Assembly: GCA_022113835.1 (NCBI GenBank)
Contig: JAILWY010000018.1
Span: 9,277,001-9,341,000, forward strand
Direction of reading: 5' to 3'
Source of the DNA: Atopsyche davidsoni
Taxonomy: Eukaryota > Arthropoda > Insecta > Trichoptera > Hydrobiosidae
DNA length: 64,000 nt
Numbering within the stretch: the first letter of the stretch is position 1; every line of letters starts with the position of its first letter. The notes under the pieces are model-generated. The model was not told the DNA's origin and made no database searches. It was given only the letters and a program-made list of their open reading frames with translations. Below, one piece after another: positions 51,311 to 64,000 of the stretch. The position numbers were made by a program, and so were the translations under genes.

Positions 51311-53700
51311 CATTTGCGTGATTTTCTTGGAAGGTATTCTATTAAAAAAATTCTTAAGCACGCGCATTTTATAGTTTATTTTTCAAACTAAAAATTTAAT
51401 CTTCTATCGCTATTTTGAATACGGAGATAAAAATCATTTCTAACTCAACACAAATAGGTACGTCTACAACAAATTAAAAATTTAAGCTGCATGCTAAAAT
51501 AAAAAAGGGAATATTTTTTAAAATATTGGAGTCTTAATAGAAGTAGCACGATATCGTGTGGTTACCTGCTTTTTAAATAATGATTACTCATCCTTAATTC
51601 ACCGCGCTTCAAAGGATCTCTCGTGAATAGAGACACATTTTGTTTATTTAAAAAAAAAAACCTTTTAATAGTGTAAAAATATCTAACGATAAAAAGTCTG
51701 TTAATACCCTTGTATGTTCCAAGGATAAAACTAAATCATCGGAGGACATTAAGCTCGTGCGGGAGTCGCCCGGCCTGTCCCATAAGTCACGTCCCCTCGC
51801 CCCGCACGGAGGCGAGACTCGCTACCGGCCGAGGCGTCCGCCAGCACGCCCCGCCAGACCAGCGCCCGCTGCATGGCTGGATCTTCTGTCGCTAGTTCTT
51901 GAAATATCATTCATTATCAGATGCGTGGGTTAGAAAGGGCCATATAAATATTACCAACAGGCTACTAATTAAGACAACAGTCTTTAAGAATTCATAGGTT
52001 TTCAATTTCATCGCTTTAAAAAACGATTAAACGACATAAATTCGTACATCTATATTTATATAAATAAGAAGATTTATTGAAATCAATAGTTTTTTTGGTT
52101 GCGATACTATTGTGGCAGAAAAATTATTGTTCTCCAAAATGATTAATAGTGAGTTTCTACGCAAACGATTTTCGAAGCAAGGCGTTCACACTGCGTGACT
52201 CCGTCTTAAGATTTTTGTGTCAGTTGGTTACGACATGACTATAAAAATCTGTATTTGTAGTATATTTTAAGCGATAACTACGTCATTTGTACAACGTTAA
52301 ATTTCAATCCAATTATAAATGTTAAAAAGAAGCGTGGGCAGATATTTTCTACTGTGAAATATTAGGTATCTCTGCAAACCTTCGAATATATTATTGGTTT
52401 ATTGATGTTCGTCATTCTATATAGGTAAAACCTTTTGTGGGTGAGGCAAACCTTAAACTTAAATCACACAGTCAATTGACTGATTGTATTGTCGCGTAAA
52501 TATACACACTGAGGACAAAATACCAATAAAAAATGCGGAAATTTAACGAACATTAACTAGATTACTGCACTCGGTGTTATAGACAAACGCCTTCAGTGTT
52601 ATCAAAGGACGTTCAACAACCTATGTTATCGTTTTTACGGATACAAGGTGTACTTTTATTACAATTTTTCTTTTATATATTATTATATATATAAAATAAA
52701 ATTTATTCTCAATAATTATTTTGGGGTACATATTTACAATTCAAATATTAGAAAGCAATGCGAAATATTGTAACTTTTAAAGTAAATACTATAAGCGGTG
52801 TATTAGTTGAAGTTATATATTTCAGCTCCGCGGGTCTGCATCGATCAGCTCCACTCCTCATTACACTTGGTCATTCAGAGCATGTGGCGAAAACGGCTAA
52901 AGACAATGCATGTTTTAGCATTTCCAAGCGATAAATGTTCCAAGTAAGGGAAAATAAGCAAGTCGTGCTAACAATTGCGATTTCTGTAACAATTTTTAAA
53001 ATGAGTAACCACAGAGTTGACCCATATAAGTGGGCAAGTGATTATTGTAGGCGAAGGCGTTTTCTCTGGCCCGGTGGAAGTTTCTCTTGATATATTGACA
53101 CTTTGGGGACTGCGTCGACCCGCTTGTTAGGAGAAAACAACAGAAATTGACGATAAATCGAAATAAGCCGACAACAACCTGGAGAAACAAACTGATTTAC
53201 TGTATAGAGTTAGCATTGATCTGATTTGACTCGTTTACGGAGTCAATTTAAACTGATATCTAAAGGTTAAATAAGACAGACATATTTTTTTGATTATATT
53301 ATGTATATAAGAGACATATTTTTGCAGTATAACCATAAAGACGCAAAGCTAATCATTAATTTGATATATTACTATAATATCATTTCTTTAATATATTTTT
53401 GTAGATTTGAACACAAGAAGTTTTTTTTAACTTGATTTGTAGCAGGTTAAAATATATATATAACACTTTGGTACTGTAGCTCGTAGAGCACGGCGATTGA
53501 GGAGGTTTAATAACAGTAAAGCAAAGTGCCTCTGGTAAGCGATAGAATTTTTCGAAAACACTCGTTATAACAGGGATCCAATAATAAGTATATCACCTCT
53601 CCCACACCGCGGAGATAATGATAGTTATTAAATTTCCAAGTCGCCGTACGGACAACCCAACACGCCACGCGATACTCGCCGGGCGCCGAGAGCCCCTCTG

Positions 53701-53860
53701 CGCGCGGCAGGACGCGGCAGGACGCGGCAGGACGCGGCTGGACGCGACTGGACGCGGCTGGACGCGGCTGGACGCGGCTGGACGCGACTGGACGCGGCTG
53801 GACGCGGCTGGACGCGACTGGACGCGGCTGGACGCGGCAGGACGCGGCTGGACGCGGCCG
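53701..53860. repeat. GC-rich 10-bp tandem repeat, 16 units
   Basis: The unit is GACGCGGCTG, with variants GACGCGACTG and GACGCGGCAG, in strict 10-bp register over 160 bases. Because 30 bases make ten codons, frames on both strands stay open and read as Arg/Asp/Trp or Ser/Arg/Pro repeats. These are not genes. GACGC units are rich in CpG. Confidence 0.95.
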
Positions 53861-55400
53861 AGCCCATTACCCGCTGCAACCATACAACCGCACGGGCGTG
53901 TGCTGAACGCGAGATCTGGAATATCCCACTATTTATTCTGTGCGGAATGCTCGCAGGTTCGAGAACGACGAGAGCTTTTGTAAGGCAGTTTCCGAGATTG
54001 AAAAATCAATCTTGAGTTTATCGTGATTTATTTAGCTTTCGGAGAATTATCGGCTTGATAAATTACGGACGGGGATCGAGAGGGAATTCAGACTATCCCA
54101 GACTAAATGAGGACCCATGCTTAATACGATATCCAACTTTCTTTATAGTTTATAAGTACTGTGCTGAATGAGGTCACACGCACGTGATGTGTATTTTTAA
54201 TCATTGTTTTAGAGAAACGCGTAACTACACAATCTCGAGTATAAAATTAACTATTGACAGTGAAATATTTGGCATCTTGGTAATGGTTTTAGATAAATAT
54301 ATTTACTATGTTTGAAAGCAGTCATTAATATTAGTCAATTCATCATTGATTCGGTTGCAATTATTATTTACAGACAGACATGCTGTATTACGCAATTATT
54401 ACATAAACAAATGCACAGTCAGAGTTATTATGTAGCCGCGGACTTCCGCAATTCAATATTCGCCAACCAAAATAAACGGAGGAATCTATCTATGGATAGG
54501 CTCACACATGGCATTCAAATTTAAATATGTTATAATGATGCACATGATACAAACAAGCCATAATAGAGGACACAAGATAAACGGGCCTCGTCAACTTAAG
54601 ATCATGGTGCCCAACATAATCGAAGTTATGTTTCCCTTTCAAAATAAACCTAAATTATTATCTGTTAAGAAAGTGCATCGTAAAGAAATTATGAAAAAGT
54701 ATAGTACTTGCACCTATTCCATTATGTGGGAATTAAAAATATCCATTGTAAGCATTTTAATCAGCGGCACTAGTCAGGCTTATTGCATGTAGTTGGGAGG
54801 AATCCGCTTGGAAATTTCAATTTCTAATAATCATCTTCATTGACTTAAATGAATAGTAAATGAGCATTGTAGAATTTTACGTATATTTTAAGACACACAG
54901 TTTAATTGCTTACTACACATTAGAGTTAAAAAAAACACAACAAAATGGGATATAAAGGTTAACCCGTATATATTTATAAACAGATTTAAAGAAAAAAAAT
55001 TAATCATACATTTATATTGTATATAATTTTTTTTTTAAACATTTAATATATTACAGAATAACGATTTCGTAAAAATTAATTAGAATTATGTTTAAGAGCT
55101 CCATAGCCTCCCTAAATCCCTAAGGGTTGCAAGATAAGTAAGGCCACCAAGTTGTAAAAGCTGATTTCTTTCTTGCCCAACTTAGGTGTGTTGTATATTT
55201 AATTTATTCGACGATATAAATGCATATAATGTCAAATATACACATATATTTTCCTCGTACCAATTACCAAATGTTATAGTTGAACAATTTTAATCGGATA
55301 TGTAACGTGTAACATTTAACGAGTCAAAGAAGCACGCCCATTTGACGAGGCGATGTTCGACGCAGTCAGGACTTCACGCAGCGGGCCGCGTCCAGGGCAG

Positions 55401-55440
55401 CCCAGGTGTCTCCAGGTGTCTCCAGGTGTCTCCAGGTGTC
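55401..55440. repeat. 10-bp tandem repeat with four CAGGTG E-boxes
   Basis: TCCAGGTGTC repeats four times, placing CAGGTG at 55403, 55413, 55423 and 55433, one DNA turn apart. CAGGTG is the Snail/Scratch-type E-box. It may be a minisatellite by chance or a homotypic binding cluster. Confidence 0.8.
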
Positions 55441-57329
55441 TCCAGCCGCGGCCCGCAGCCCCTCGCCGAGGAATTCCTCTGCCCGGCTACTCGTACATTT
55501 AAAACTACACGCGAGGCGAGTCGCGGACACGCCAGCCGCAATGAAATCTGTAAGTGTCTATTTACATATCAGTGCCTTCTGAGCTGTACGCATACCGAAA
55601 TGCATTCCATTGTAAGAAATCACGGGCAAAAAGAATGTACCAACTCATAAACAACAAAAAATAAATTGAAAGTTTAAAAAAAAATCAAGGCTTCAGTTTA
55701 TTTACAAAGTGGTACAAAAAAATCTGGCGTATAAAAAAAGAGTTTTTTGACATAGTAGGTGTTATTTGTCGGTGACTTATTTCCTAATTATTGCTTTTAA
55801 AGAATATGATATTTGATATTTCTACAAAGTTTACTTCAACCGCTTAAAATTAAATGCAATGATTTTATATTTTGTTAGTTGTGTGTTTTCACAGCACGAA
55901 ATAGAAAACGATAATAAACCGTAATTGATAAAATTGGGGTATATGGGATATTGCTTTATCGTGAGCGATATTTTAATAATAGATAGGTACCTGTAATGTA
56001 ATTGTTTTTTTAGAAATTTGACGATAAAAGTTCCGGGAATTCAGTAAAAAAATATTGTGTACACACATGGTATATTCAAAACTTATTTAATTTAAAATCT
56101 GTATTAGTTTTTGTAATCGATTTTGAGCGTGAGAAATTTCTTTGTTATTGACAACTTACATTTTAGACGATAGATTATATCAATTAAAACCAAATAAAAT
56201 ATGATTAATCAAATTAGCAATACGCTGCGCGTAGAAACTATATGCAACAAGTGTTTACGCGACTGTGTGAAGAAATCCTCTCCAACATTCCGACAGACTC
56301 GACGGAGACATTAATATATGAATGAATGAGATTGCAGCGAGTCCCGCATGTTAGTTATATAATCGGCAAGCTATAATTATTTTTCTATGATTTCACATTT
56401 CCATGAAATATGTGCGCTGCGAAATATCAACCGTATTGACACTGATTGATGAGATTGTTGAAATAATGTGTTTGGTCTGTGAAGGCTAAGGAGTTGCTGC
56501 GTTTACTATGGGATGCAATCGGACTTTGTAATTTAAAAATATCTCGCCAAAAATAGCTGTCGATCTTCTGGTAAATGTCTGACGAGCCACGCTGGCCCGC
56601 GAGAAGATTCCCGAGCTGATGGCAGGCGTTGTGTAAAAGTAACAAAGGGTACGAGTCTACAGTCTGCAATACAGAGCTTTCAAACAAATCATGCAGGATA
56701 CTTTTACTCAAACCTTGCTAAAAATTGACATTCATAAAATGTCGAATCTATCATTGAATCAGTGTCAATTATACCAAGCAGCATATTAAAACCAGCTCTT
56801 CAAATAGGTATTACAATGACATGATTTTTTATTAAATTTAAATGCATATGTAATAAGTTGTACAAAACAATGCTAACAGAATCAGATAACTAATTCGATA
56901 TTAAAAGGCGGTACAGCTAAAAAGGCTCAACAGAACTTACAAAAGCCTAATTATAATACCCGACAAAAATTTCAAATCTGAGCTGACAGCCAGACAGCTG
57001 CATGTAATAAAAATTAGACAAAGTATTTCTAACATTTCGCCTCCGGTTAAACGACTATTCTAATTCACAAGACTCGAATATTACACATAGAAAATTACAT
57101 CGATTAAATCTGTATTGCAAATCCCGACGCGGTATTGACAGCGGTAAGCGCACGCACGGCCCGGACTCGGACTCGGACACGAGCGGTCGCTCCTGATAGT
57201 CGATCTTAAGTATTTCTTTATGATAATGAAAGCGAAATCCGATCGTTGTCGAGACAAAAGTGATCCCGGCACTGGACTCGGCGCGGCGCGGCCCGGTGGT
57301 GTCTTCAGCCGCGCAGATGTGTCGCGGGC

Positions 57330-57430
57330 AGGGGGGAGCGGGGAGGGGGGAGCGGGGCGGGGCGGGGCGGGGCGGGGCGGGGCGCGAGGCGGGGCGCGGG
57401 GCGGGGCAGGGGTAGCGCGGCGCGGGGCGC
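57330..57430 (+). repeat. G-rich (GGGGC)n tract
   Basis: Successive GGGGC units, with GGGGGG runs just before, give far more than four G-tracts within 40 bases: a strong G-quadruplex candidate on the plus strand. The flanking CpG-rich DNA makes a GC island of about 250 bases (57220-57470). The long open frames here (Gly/Ala/Arg or Pro/Arg) reflect composition. Confidence 0.85.
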
Positions 57431-59001
57431 GGGGCTGCCGAGGAACCACCGCGGCGCTTCGGGAGAGAGTTGTCGAAAAAGTAACCAAACTTGAACTTAT
57501 TCGCAATGTTGAATTATTACGATGGTACAGGCTAGAAAGTGTAAGATTAATTAGTTTATATAAAGCGATCAATTTTAATAATGTCAACACGTTGACAAAT
57601 ACAATGGCGAAACTGAAATTCGAATTCGAAAACTTCAATAAAATACTATTAAAAACATCTTTACTATTTATAACACAATCAGACTCCTGATACTAACTTA
57701 TTGTAATGCACTAATTTAAAAAAAATATGATTAAATATTCAACATATTGTGACTGAAATATTATTAGACGAAATTTGTGTTTATAGTTTATGTGATTGAT
57801 GATTTTTTTTAACACCTATTTTGCATATAACTGTGACGCGAGATGAGCTTATGAACAATCTTCTTGACTTCATATGCTAAGAAAGATCTCATTTGATTAT
57901 ACAAAAGTGGCAAAGAAATTATTCTATTGTGGTACAAATTTATGTCAAAGAAACAGTACTCTGAGCTATCTATGTAAAATCTGTGTCCATATGCACAGCA
58001 TGCACATATAAGCATACCTTAGAAAGTTTGATAAAATCAAATAAATTTAAATATTCTCAAATACTGTCTTGAACTTGTAGGTAGAACTGATCTCTGCGAG
58101 TACTTTTATTTGGTGCCTAGAACTTCACCAGAAGGTAGATACATATAAAGTTACATTGGTCTATCTTATGAGAGGAATATTACACGTAATTTTATTTATG
58201 TTATACCAACTACCCACGCTGAAGATCGGGCTCCGCTGTGCCGGCCGGCGCTCTAATATGTGTTATTTATTTACGCCTCATAATACAAAAAGAAAGTTCG
58301 ACCCGTGGAAATCAATAGCATTAACGTGAAATATGACTAAAGACTAAAGGACAACACGGAGAGACTCTTATCCATTCGAAATAGTAAATGGAAAGTCAAG
58401 GTTTATGTCATTGGGTCAATGTCACCAAAGCGCATCATCTCGGGTGAGTAGATAAACAAGAGACATACCCATTAACTCCGAAAGAGTAAATATATCAAAT
58501 GAGTCGTTACGTATTTTCTAGAGGCTGGATAGGTTATATCATTTCCAGAATTTCCCTTTTGACCTTCTGGGTTAAATTACTTCGGCGATTGCGTCATAAA
58601 TCACACCAAAACACTGAGTATGACACTGTACGTGAGATGCGAGCTTCGTACCCCCTCGTGCTGTGAGGAGGTAACAGACTTTTTTAGTTTTTAATTTATT
58701 TTAATGAAATGATTTATGGAGTGAATATGTGCAATGGGCGCCCATTCCTAAACATTTTCTAAGTGACCGTAAAAATAAATCAGTCGTATTGTCATTTTAT
58801 TACGAAAGCGTAAAAAAAATCTAAACGTTAATAAGATGTGGTTGGCGCATTACCGGGAAACGAAAGTTCGTTAATTTATGAATAAGACTGGCCGGTGTTC
58901 ATTTTGGGTCTCATACAATGTACGGGGATCGGCGCCATTCACACGAGCGACGGAGATGATTAGCGGGCAGTCAGGAGGGGCGGCGGGGCGGCGAGCTCGA
59001 G

Positions 59002-59028
59002 GGCTCCCGGGGCTCCCGGGGCTCCCGG
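59002..59028. repeat. Three tandem 9-bp GGCTCCCGG units in a GC island
   Basis: A perfect 9-bp period over 27 bases inside a GC island of about 58960-59070. Each unit borders a CCCGGG palindrome. Confidence 0.85.
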
Positions 59029-59889
59029 GACCCGCGCGAGCCGCCAGGCCCGGTAACGAGGTCGGCCTGCTCGCCGACACTGGCAATATTGATGCTTCCA
59101 GGAGTCGCTACTCCCGGCAGCGCAACGCCATTTCAAATTGTATTTCTCGAACCTCCGCATAAATCATTACCGCGGGAGCGCTGAACATTTCAAGTTGTTT
59201 TATTTCGTTGTGCTTACACCGAGAATCCACTCAGCGATTCGTATAAGTAACAATCGGTTTCTAATTTTAAGAAGATATTTCTTTTTTTTCTTTTAAAGTG
59301 TGAATCAGTATAAGTAGATTCGCTTTTGTAAGAATTTATATACATACATTATAAAAGAACAAAAATTTACACATCTGGTACTGGCAAGTGTAAAAACGAA
59401 AGTTTACCAAATGGCGCCAAAGAGTATGCCGAGCGATCGATAAGAGCGTTAGTCAAAAAAATGCAGCAATTACAAATGTCAATTTGAATACTCGCAGGTG
59501 TGAACATTGTGTAGTAATAGTATGATTACAAATTTATATTTTTGCAGACGGAGTGTTGCGAAAGTCGAAGTGCCGATGGTGGCCAATGAACTGAGAAGAA
59601 TAGCCGCAAAAACATGACCGTCCGAAGTCTTCAACGAATGACGTAATAAATCGCAGCGCAACAATGAAGATGAATCGAAACATACGTTTGTTTTACAAGA
59701 AAAGCCACTTTTCGTGTTAAAGCAAATCTCTCCGAGAATTTACCAAACTGGGTAAATTAATAAAAAAAAAAAATTATAGTGTTCCGACGTCAATTTGATA
59801 ATGTGAGATGTTGCTCAAAGCTCGGAATCACTCCAAAGAAGTATTCACAAGTTTTCTATTTTACAACTCGTACGTGTCAACAAACGGTT

Positions 59890-60130
59890 TTGAAACTGCG
59901 GCCAGCCCGGTCCCTCCGGAGTGCGGTATGGAACCGCCATTCGAGCCGATGAGCGAGGCGAGATGGCGGCTCCGAGGCCGAGGCCGAACAATGGTCGGAG
60001 GCGGCGCGGCGTCGAGGGCAGCCGGGCGGGCGCGGCACTCTCGCCTCGTGTCCACTTTCGCTGCTGCGGGCGACGCGGCTCCTCAGTAGTCGCCCGCCAC
60101 GAGTGCCCGGCGTTGCACAATTGCCGGTAA
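59890..60130. promoter_or_regulatory. CpG-rich island
   Basis: GC- and CpG-dense stretch with frames open on both strands and no recognisable protein. It is one of a pair with 60600-60890. These could mark the promoter of a gene beyond the window or a distal element of the RhoGAP locus. Confidence 0.3.
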
Positions 60131-60599
60131 AAAGAAATGTGGCAGAATTTGATCAAATTTATCAATAGGAACCGGTTTCAATGGACCGACGATCGAATAC
60201 GGGATGCGTGGATAAATATTTTTATCGGGTGTCTTTTCATTCGATCGCTGCGCCGACCGTCACAGATTGGAAAACGGGCGAGAGTGATGCGTGTCAGTCT
60301 GTAAGTGCGGCTAATGTATCGCCCCGTGTGCTCGTAATGTTATTATAATTATTAGGAGCGAGAGCTGGAATATAATAAACTCGTAAGTGAATCAAAATAA
60401 TGACATCTCTCGCTGATAATTACACGGCTATCTGCGAAGAGAGAGGTTTTATTGTTCAGAGTTTGTACATCGGCCTGTCATGTCAGCGGATATTAAAATT
60501 CACGCTTTAATTAGGGCCGCTCCTTTTTAATGCGTACTGCGGGTAATATGAAACGAAGCTAAAATAATATAATTAAGCGCGAGCAATAACGGCGACACG

Positions 60600-60890
60600 A
60601 ACGCGAGAGGCGAGCGGCACTGGCAGCGTTGCGTCTGGGATGATATCGGATGCGTCCTTCCCACAGAAGTCGGTCAGTCTACCGCGAGCGGGCAATTAGT
60701 GAGTTTTGGATTGGGCGCCGGCAGCGAGGCCCGAGGGTCTGGGCGAGGCCGGGAGTCCCCGCGCGTCCCCGAGCCCCGCGATGCCTGCATGGGAAAAAGC
60801 CAAAATAACGATCACCGCAAAAAAATTACAAAGTTTTCGCTTTCCTTTTAATGGAGCCCGCCCGGCACGGCGGCCGGAGTCCGAACTTGT
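60600..60890. promoter_or_regulatory. CpG-rich island with initiator-like TCAGT
   Basis: The GC-rich stretch includes GGTCAGTC at about 60673, matching the arthropod initiator core TCAGT. A short open frame at 60706-60900 on the plus strand has no homology I recognise. A promoter is plausible but unproven. Confidence 0.3.
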
Positions 60891-63800
60891 ACGAAAATGA
60901 AAAGAAATTCATTCTCATTTTCGTTGTTACGAATTATTGTATTATAGAAGCTGTATTATATTTCCTGTTTATTTAACGGTCCGAATTTTTAATTGGAATA
61001 TAATCTACCATCGCTGAGAGTTCATTGTGATGTTGAGATGATTGATTTAGTAAATTGCACGAATCTAATTAAAATAAATCGTTGTATTGATTAAGCAATA
61101 CAAAATTACAAACTGAGCATTTTATTTTTCAATATTAAATCATCACCCGTATGTTTAAACTGCGTTCGTATTAAAAATTATAATTTACTTGATATGTAGT
61201 ATACTACAATTTAATACGAGGTATTATATTAAATTTTTGCATGAGTACTGAAAAAACTTTAATATGTACACACGCATACACGATTTCGAAATATTATACG
61301 ATAGTACGCAGCACTTCTCTTACCGAGCCCTATTTATTAGACGAGTCGAGTGAACGAGGATTAATTGATTTGAACTGCGATTAACCCTAACTTACATCAT
61401 TCGGATCATTCCCAGAGATAATACAATAGATGTTCAGTATCAGAGCTATGAGCAAGAATATTAGCAATACATTCCCAAGATTATCACAGTTACGTATATG
61501 TATCAGGAAGATGCACTACGCATCTTCCAATGATGTACATGCGAGTATTTACAATGTAAAGGAGAAATCGACTGTCTTACGTTCTATTTAACGACTGCTT
61601 TGCCTTTACATTTTTTTAAATATACTTAAACTTATATGATTAGAATCAATTCCATTAGGGCCCTTACACACCAGCAATCATGAGTTTTAGTTACCAGCCT
61701 AGGTGGGGAGTAGACTTAAGTTGAAGGGTTGCAGAATATGAAAGTATAATGTGAGTACTTAATGAGTACTCATAAAATACTATGTTAGAGTCCTCGAAAG
61801 GAATGCTTGAGTCACTCGTCGTAAATGAAGTCCCCGAAGTACTGTACTCACACTAGGTACGTAGATTCTAGCAATGCTCGGTGCGCGGGCGTGGCCAGGC
61901 TTATCTGCGATTGTTCAGACCTCACGATCAAATTACAAGTTCAAAGTTATGTGAGTGCACTGACATACAAAAGTGAGAGTTGTAAGATCCAAAATTTTGA
62001 TATCAAATACTCAAGTCACAATCAAATGCTATCTATCCAATATGTATCAGCAACTTAAATCTTGGACACTCGTATACACTCGCACGACGGGAATGATTCT
62101 CGTACAATAATATACTTTGTACCAGGATTTACGAATAATTAACACCTAATAAATGAACAGTCACTGTATCAATTTTCTGAAAATCTAATAGAGCAGATAA
62201 TATGATTACGCTATGTAAAGTTGAAAAAAAAAATTATGTGACAAATTAAAACGTCGCTGCTTTAAATCTTTTAGTATGGGGAAAAATTTTAATAGCAAAA
62301 AAACTAAAAACCAATAAACAATAAAATCTGCACTCCGCTATTTTGTAATTGCTTCTTTATATGGCATTTTAAATAACTAGAGAAACACATTTCGCAACCC
62401 ATGAATTAAAATCGATTGATAGCTGATCGTCAGTATGTTAATTTGTACGCTCACACAGTTATTTCTAGAAACTCAAATGTTTTAAAAAGTAAAACTGATT
62501 GATTTAATACTCATTGCAAAACCAGTATAATCTCAAAGTATACGTTCTACTAGTGCACCAATTTGTATACTCTGCACGCGCAGAGAACTCGAGAAATTTA
62601 TAAAAGGTTTTTTTTATTAAATATAAAAAATCTTTATAGGCACAGGAAGTCATTAATCTAACTTTTCACTTTGTGTTTGTTTATCTTATAAAACTCCACT
62701 GCAAAATAAATTAAAGTAAAATCAATTTCATGAAAATAATTTTAAGTGGACAATTATTTATTTTAATAACATCTGATAATATTGATAAAATATCTAATAT
62801 TTTGTTAAATCAGTTTGATTGATCGGGCTGCAAGGGACACGAATACTCCATTAGAACTAGTGTGAAATGTAATAAAATATTAATAAGCTAATTTTACAGA
62901 GTACAACTGCCTTGTAAACATCATACCTTTTTCTCATTGTTTTGCGTGCTATTTTATAAGAATGGAAGATTCCCACCTTTGTGAATGAAAACATACGCCT
63001 ATATCCTATTGTCAGAAGACATAAAAACCTACCGTAATGAATAGCTTGCTATGTTACCAGCATCTGTAGGAAGTGCATAATATTATTTATTCATTCATAA
63101 ATATATATTTTATGTTACCTTCTTTAACGATGCGGAATGTCGTTAACGATTAAAACCCACAATCACAATTTAAATTATAGCTGTAAATAATATTTAACAA
63201 ATATACATGAAATATAAATCAGAAACATATTTAAATATTAGGACTTCTATGAGGAATGCTTTGTGTTATTTCCAAGACGCCTGCCAGATTAAAAATCTCA
63301 GGCAGACGAAGTGCTTACAGTGGCCATCTCCAGGATAATAATGCGAACAAAAACAATAGGTTTCCGTGCAGTTTCAGTTTAACTGACACTGCAGGATTTC
63401 CGCTTTTAAAAACCATTCATGGAATGATTCGTGGACTAAAAATATATACGTCAAAAGTATGTTAAATGCTTTGCTATTAAGAATTTTTTTTTTACATAAC
63501 ATTAAAGACTTAACTACTTCAAAACATCGTTATAATTTTTTAACCTTATACGAGAAAATTTAAATTTTTTGGAACACCTAATGGATAAAATTGATTTTAT
63601 TGAGATTGCAAAGTAATAAAAAACAAGAATAAGAAAAAAAAAAAACTCTGAACCTAAAACCGCATATTATTAAAACTATTATAAATTAGTTTTGTTGCGT
63701 CTTTATGTAGATTTGACCAATGACCATTTATAAATTACCATTCAAAAGTTAGTTTTGACTTTATTTTTATTATAAAAAATATTGAGTATTCAAAATATAT

Positions 63801-64000
63801 ACTAAGAAAAAATATCTGCGAATAGTGACTCCACATTGTGCAATCGGTGCAGTCGTGCAGGCCCTCGCAAGGCAGGTGTGGCGCAAACATAAACGTCTCT
63901 AAGTTATATGGCAAATTTATGTAATATATGTTATCATATATCTGTGAAGGCAATTACTAATTGCTGCGTCGTTTTCTACAAGTGATTTCAATCAATCTCG

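Larger units (their letters stand above)
50677..64000. other. Upstream region with GC islands, no gene recognised
   Basis: AT-rich DNA broken by GC-rich islands near 51.1, 51.75-51.87, 53.7, 55.4, 57.3, 59.0, 60.0 and 60.7 kb. No exon chain, RNA gene or transposase was found. The stretch from 61000 to 64000 is AT-rich and shows only a small perfect hairpin (GGAAGATGC/GCATCTTCC, near 61506-61530). Confidence 0.5.

Noticed and set aside
51008..51367. 119-codon frame rich in Pro, Ala and Arg
   Set aside because: It is composition-driven across a CpG island, with the PPARPPARP stretch coming from the (GGGC)n run.
53593..53983. Arg/Pro/Ser and Trp/Arg/Asp repeat proteins
   Set aside because: They arise from the 10-bp tandem repeat, which stays open because three units make 30 bases.
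53701..55440. Tandem repeats as a CRISPR array
   Set aside because: The units are 10 bp with no spacers, and the genome is an insect's.
57081..57690. 185- and 156-codon frames on opposite strands
   Set aside because: Both depend on the (GGGGC)n tract. Neither has conserved sequence or splice support.

Overview
The window is AT-rich nuclear DNA from an insect, probably a moth or butterfly. This rests on spliced genes with short phase-matched exons and GT/AG borders, long AT-rich introns, Helitron, hAT and Merlin-type DNA transposon remnants, and the (CCTAA)n motif. The species cannot be named from sequence alone. There is no sign of operons, prophage or CRISPR.

Three protein-coding genes can be reconstructed by joining exons in phase. 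(1) 5182-17437, plus strand: an eight-exon SLC17-family (sodium/phosphate cotransporter-like, major facilitator) transporter of 522 residues. Its first coding exon is only 25 bases long and lies 7.7 kb upstream of the second. (2) 19154-22721, minus strand: arginyl-tRNA--protein transferase (ATE1), eight exons, 499 residues, complete, converging with gene 1. (3) 25101-35392, minus strand: an ARHGAP20-like Rho GTPase-activating protein with PH, Ras-associating and RhoGAP domains and a long disordered tail; 1299 residues are visible. Its 5' end is not certain: a 14-codon candidate first exon with a strong donor lies at 50635-50676, just downstream (on the minus strand) of a GC island at 51000-51310.

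Between and inside the genes are mobile-element remnants. Three loci carry Helitron 3' ends (386-432, 12338-12680, 34591-34978). Two copies of a foldback MITE lie in the transporter introns. A one-ended hAT remnant lies at 13802-14460. A 764-bp Merlin-like element at 23720-24483 has perfect 8-bp target duplications, 145-bp terminal inverted repeats and a broken piece of an ISXO2-type transposase.

From about 35.4 to 64 kb no confident coding exon is seen. This part is AT-rich and carries long (AT)n runs and a series of sharply GC-rich islands with short-period tandem repeats at 51.1, 53.7, 55.4, 57.3, 59.0, 60.0 and 60.7 kb. It probably holds the first intron, promoter and upstream flank of the RhoGAP gene. 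The three genes have no evident joint pathway: one is a membrane transporter, one acts in the Arg/N-degron pathway and one regulates Rho-family signalling. I found no convincing undescribed system; the deleted Merlin element, the Helitron family and the tyrosine-motif tail of the RhoGAP protein are the most informative oddities.
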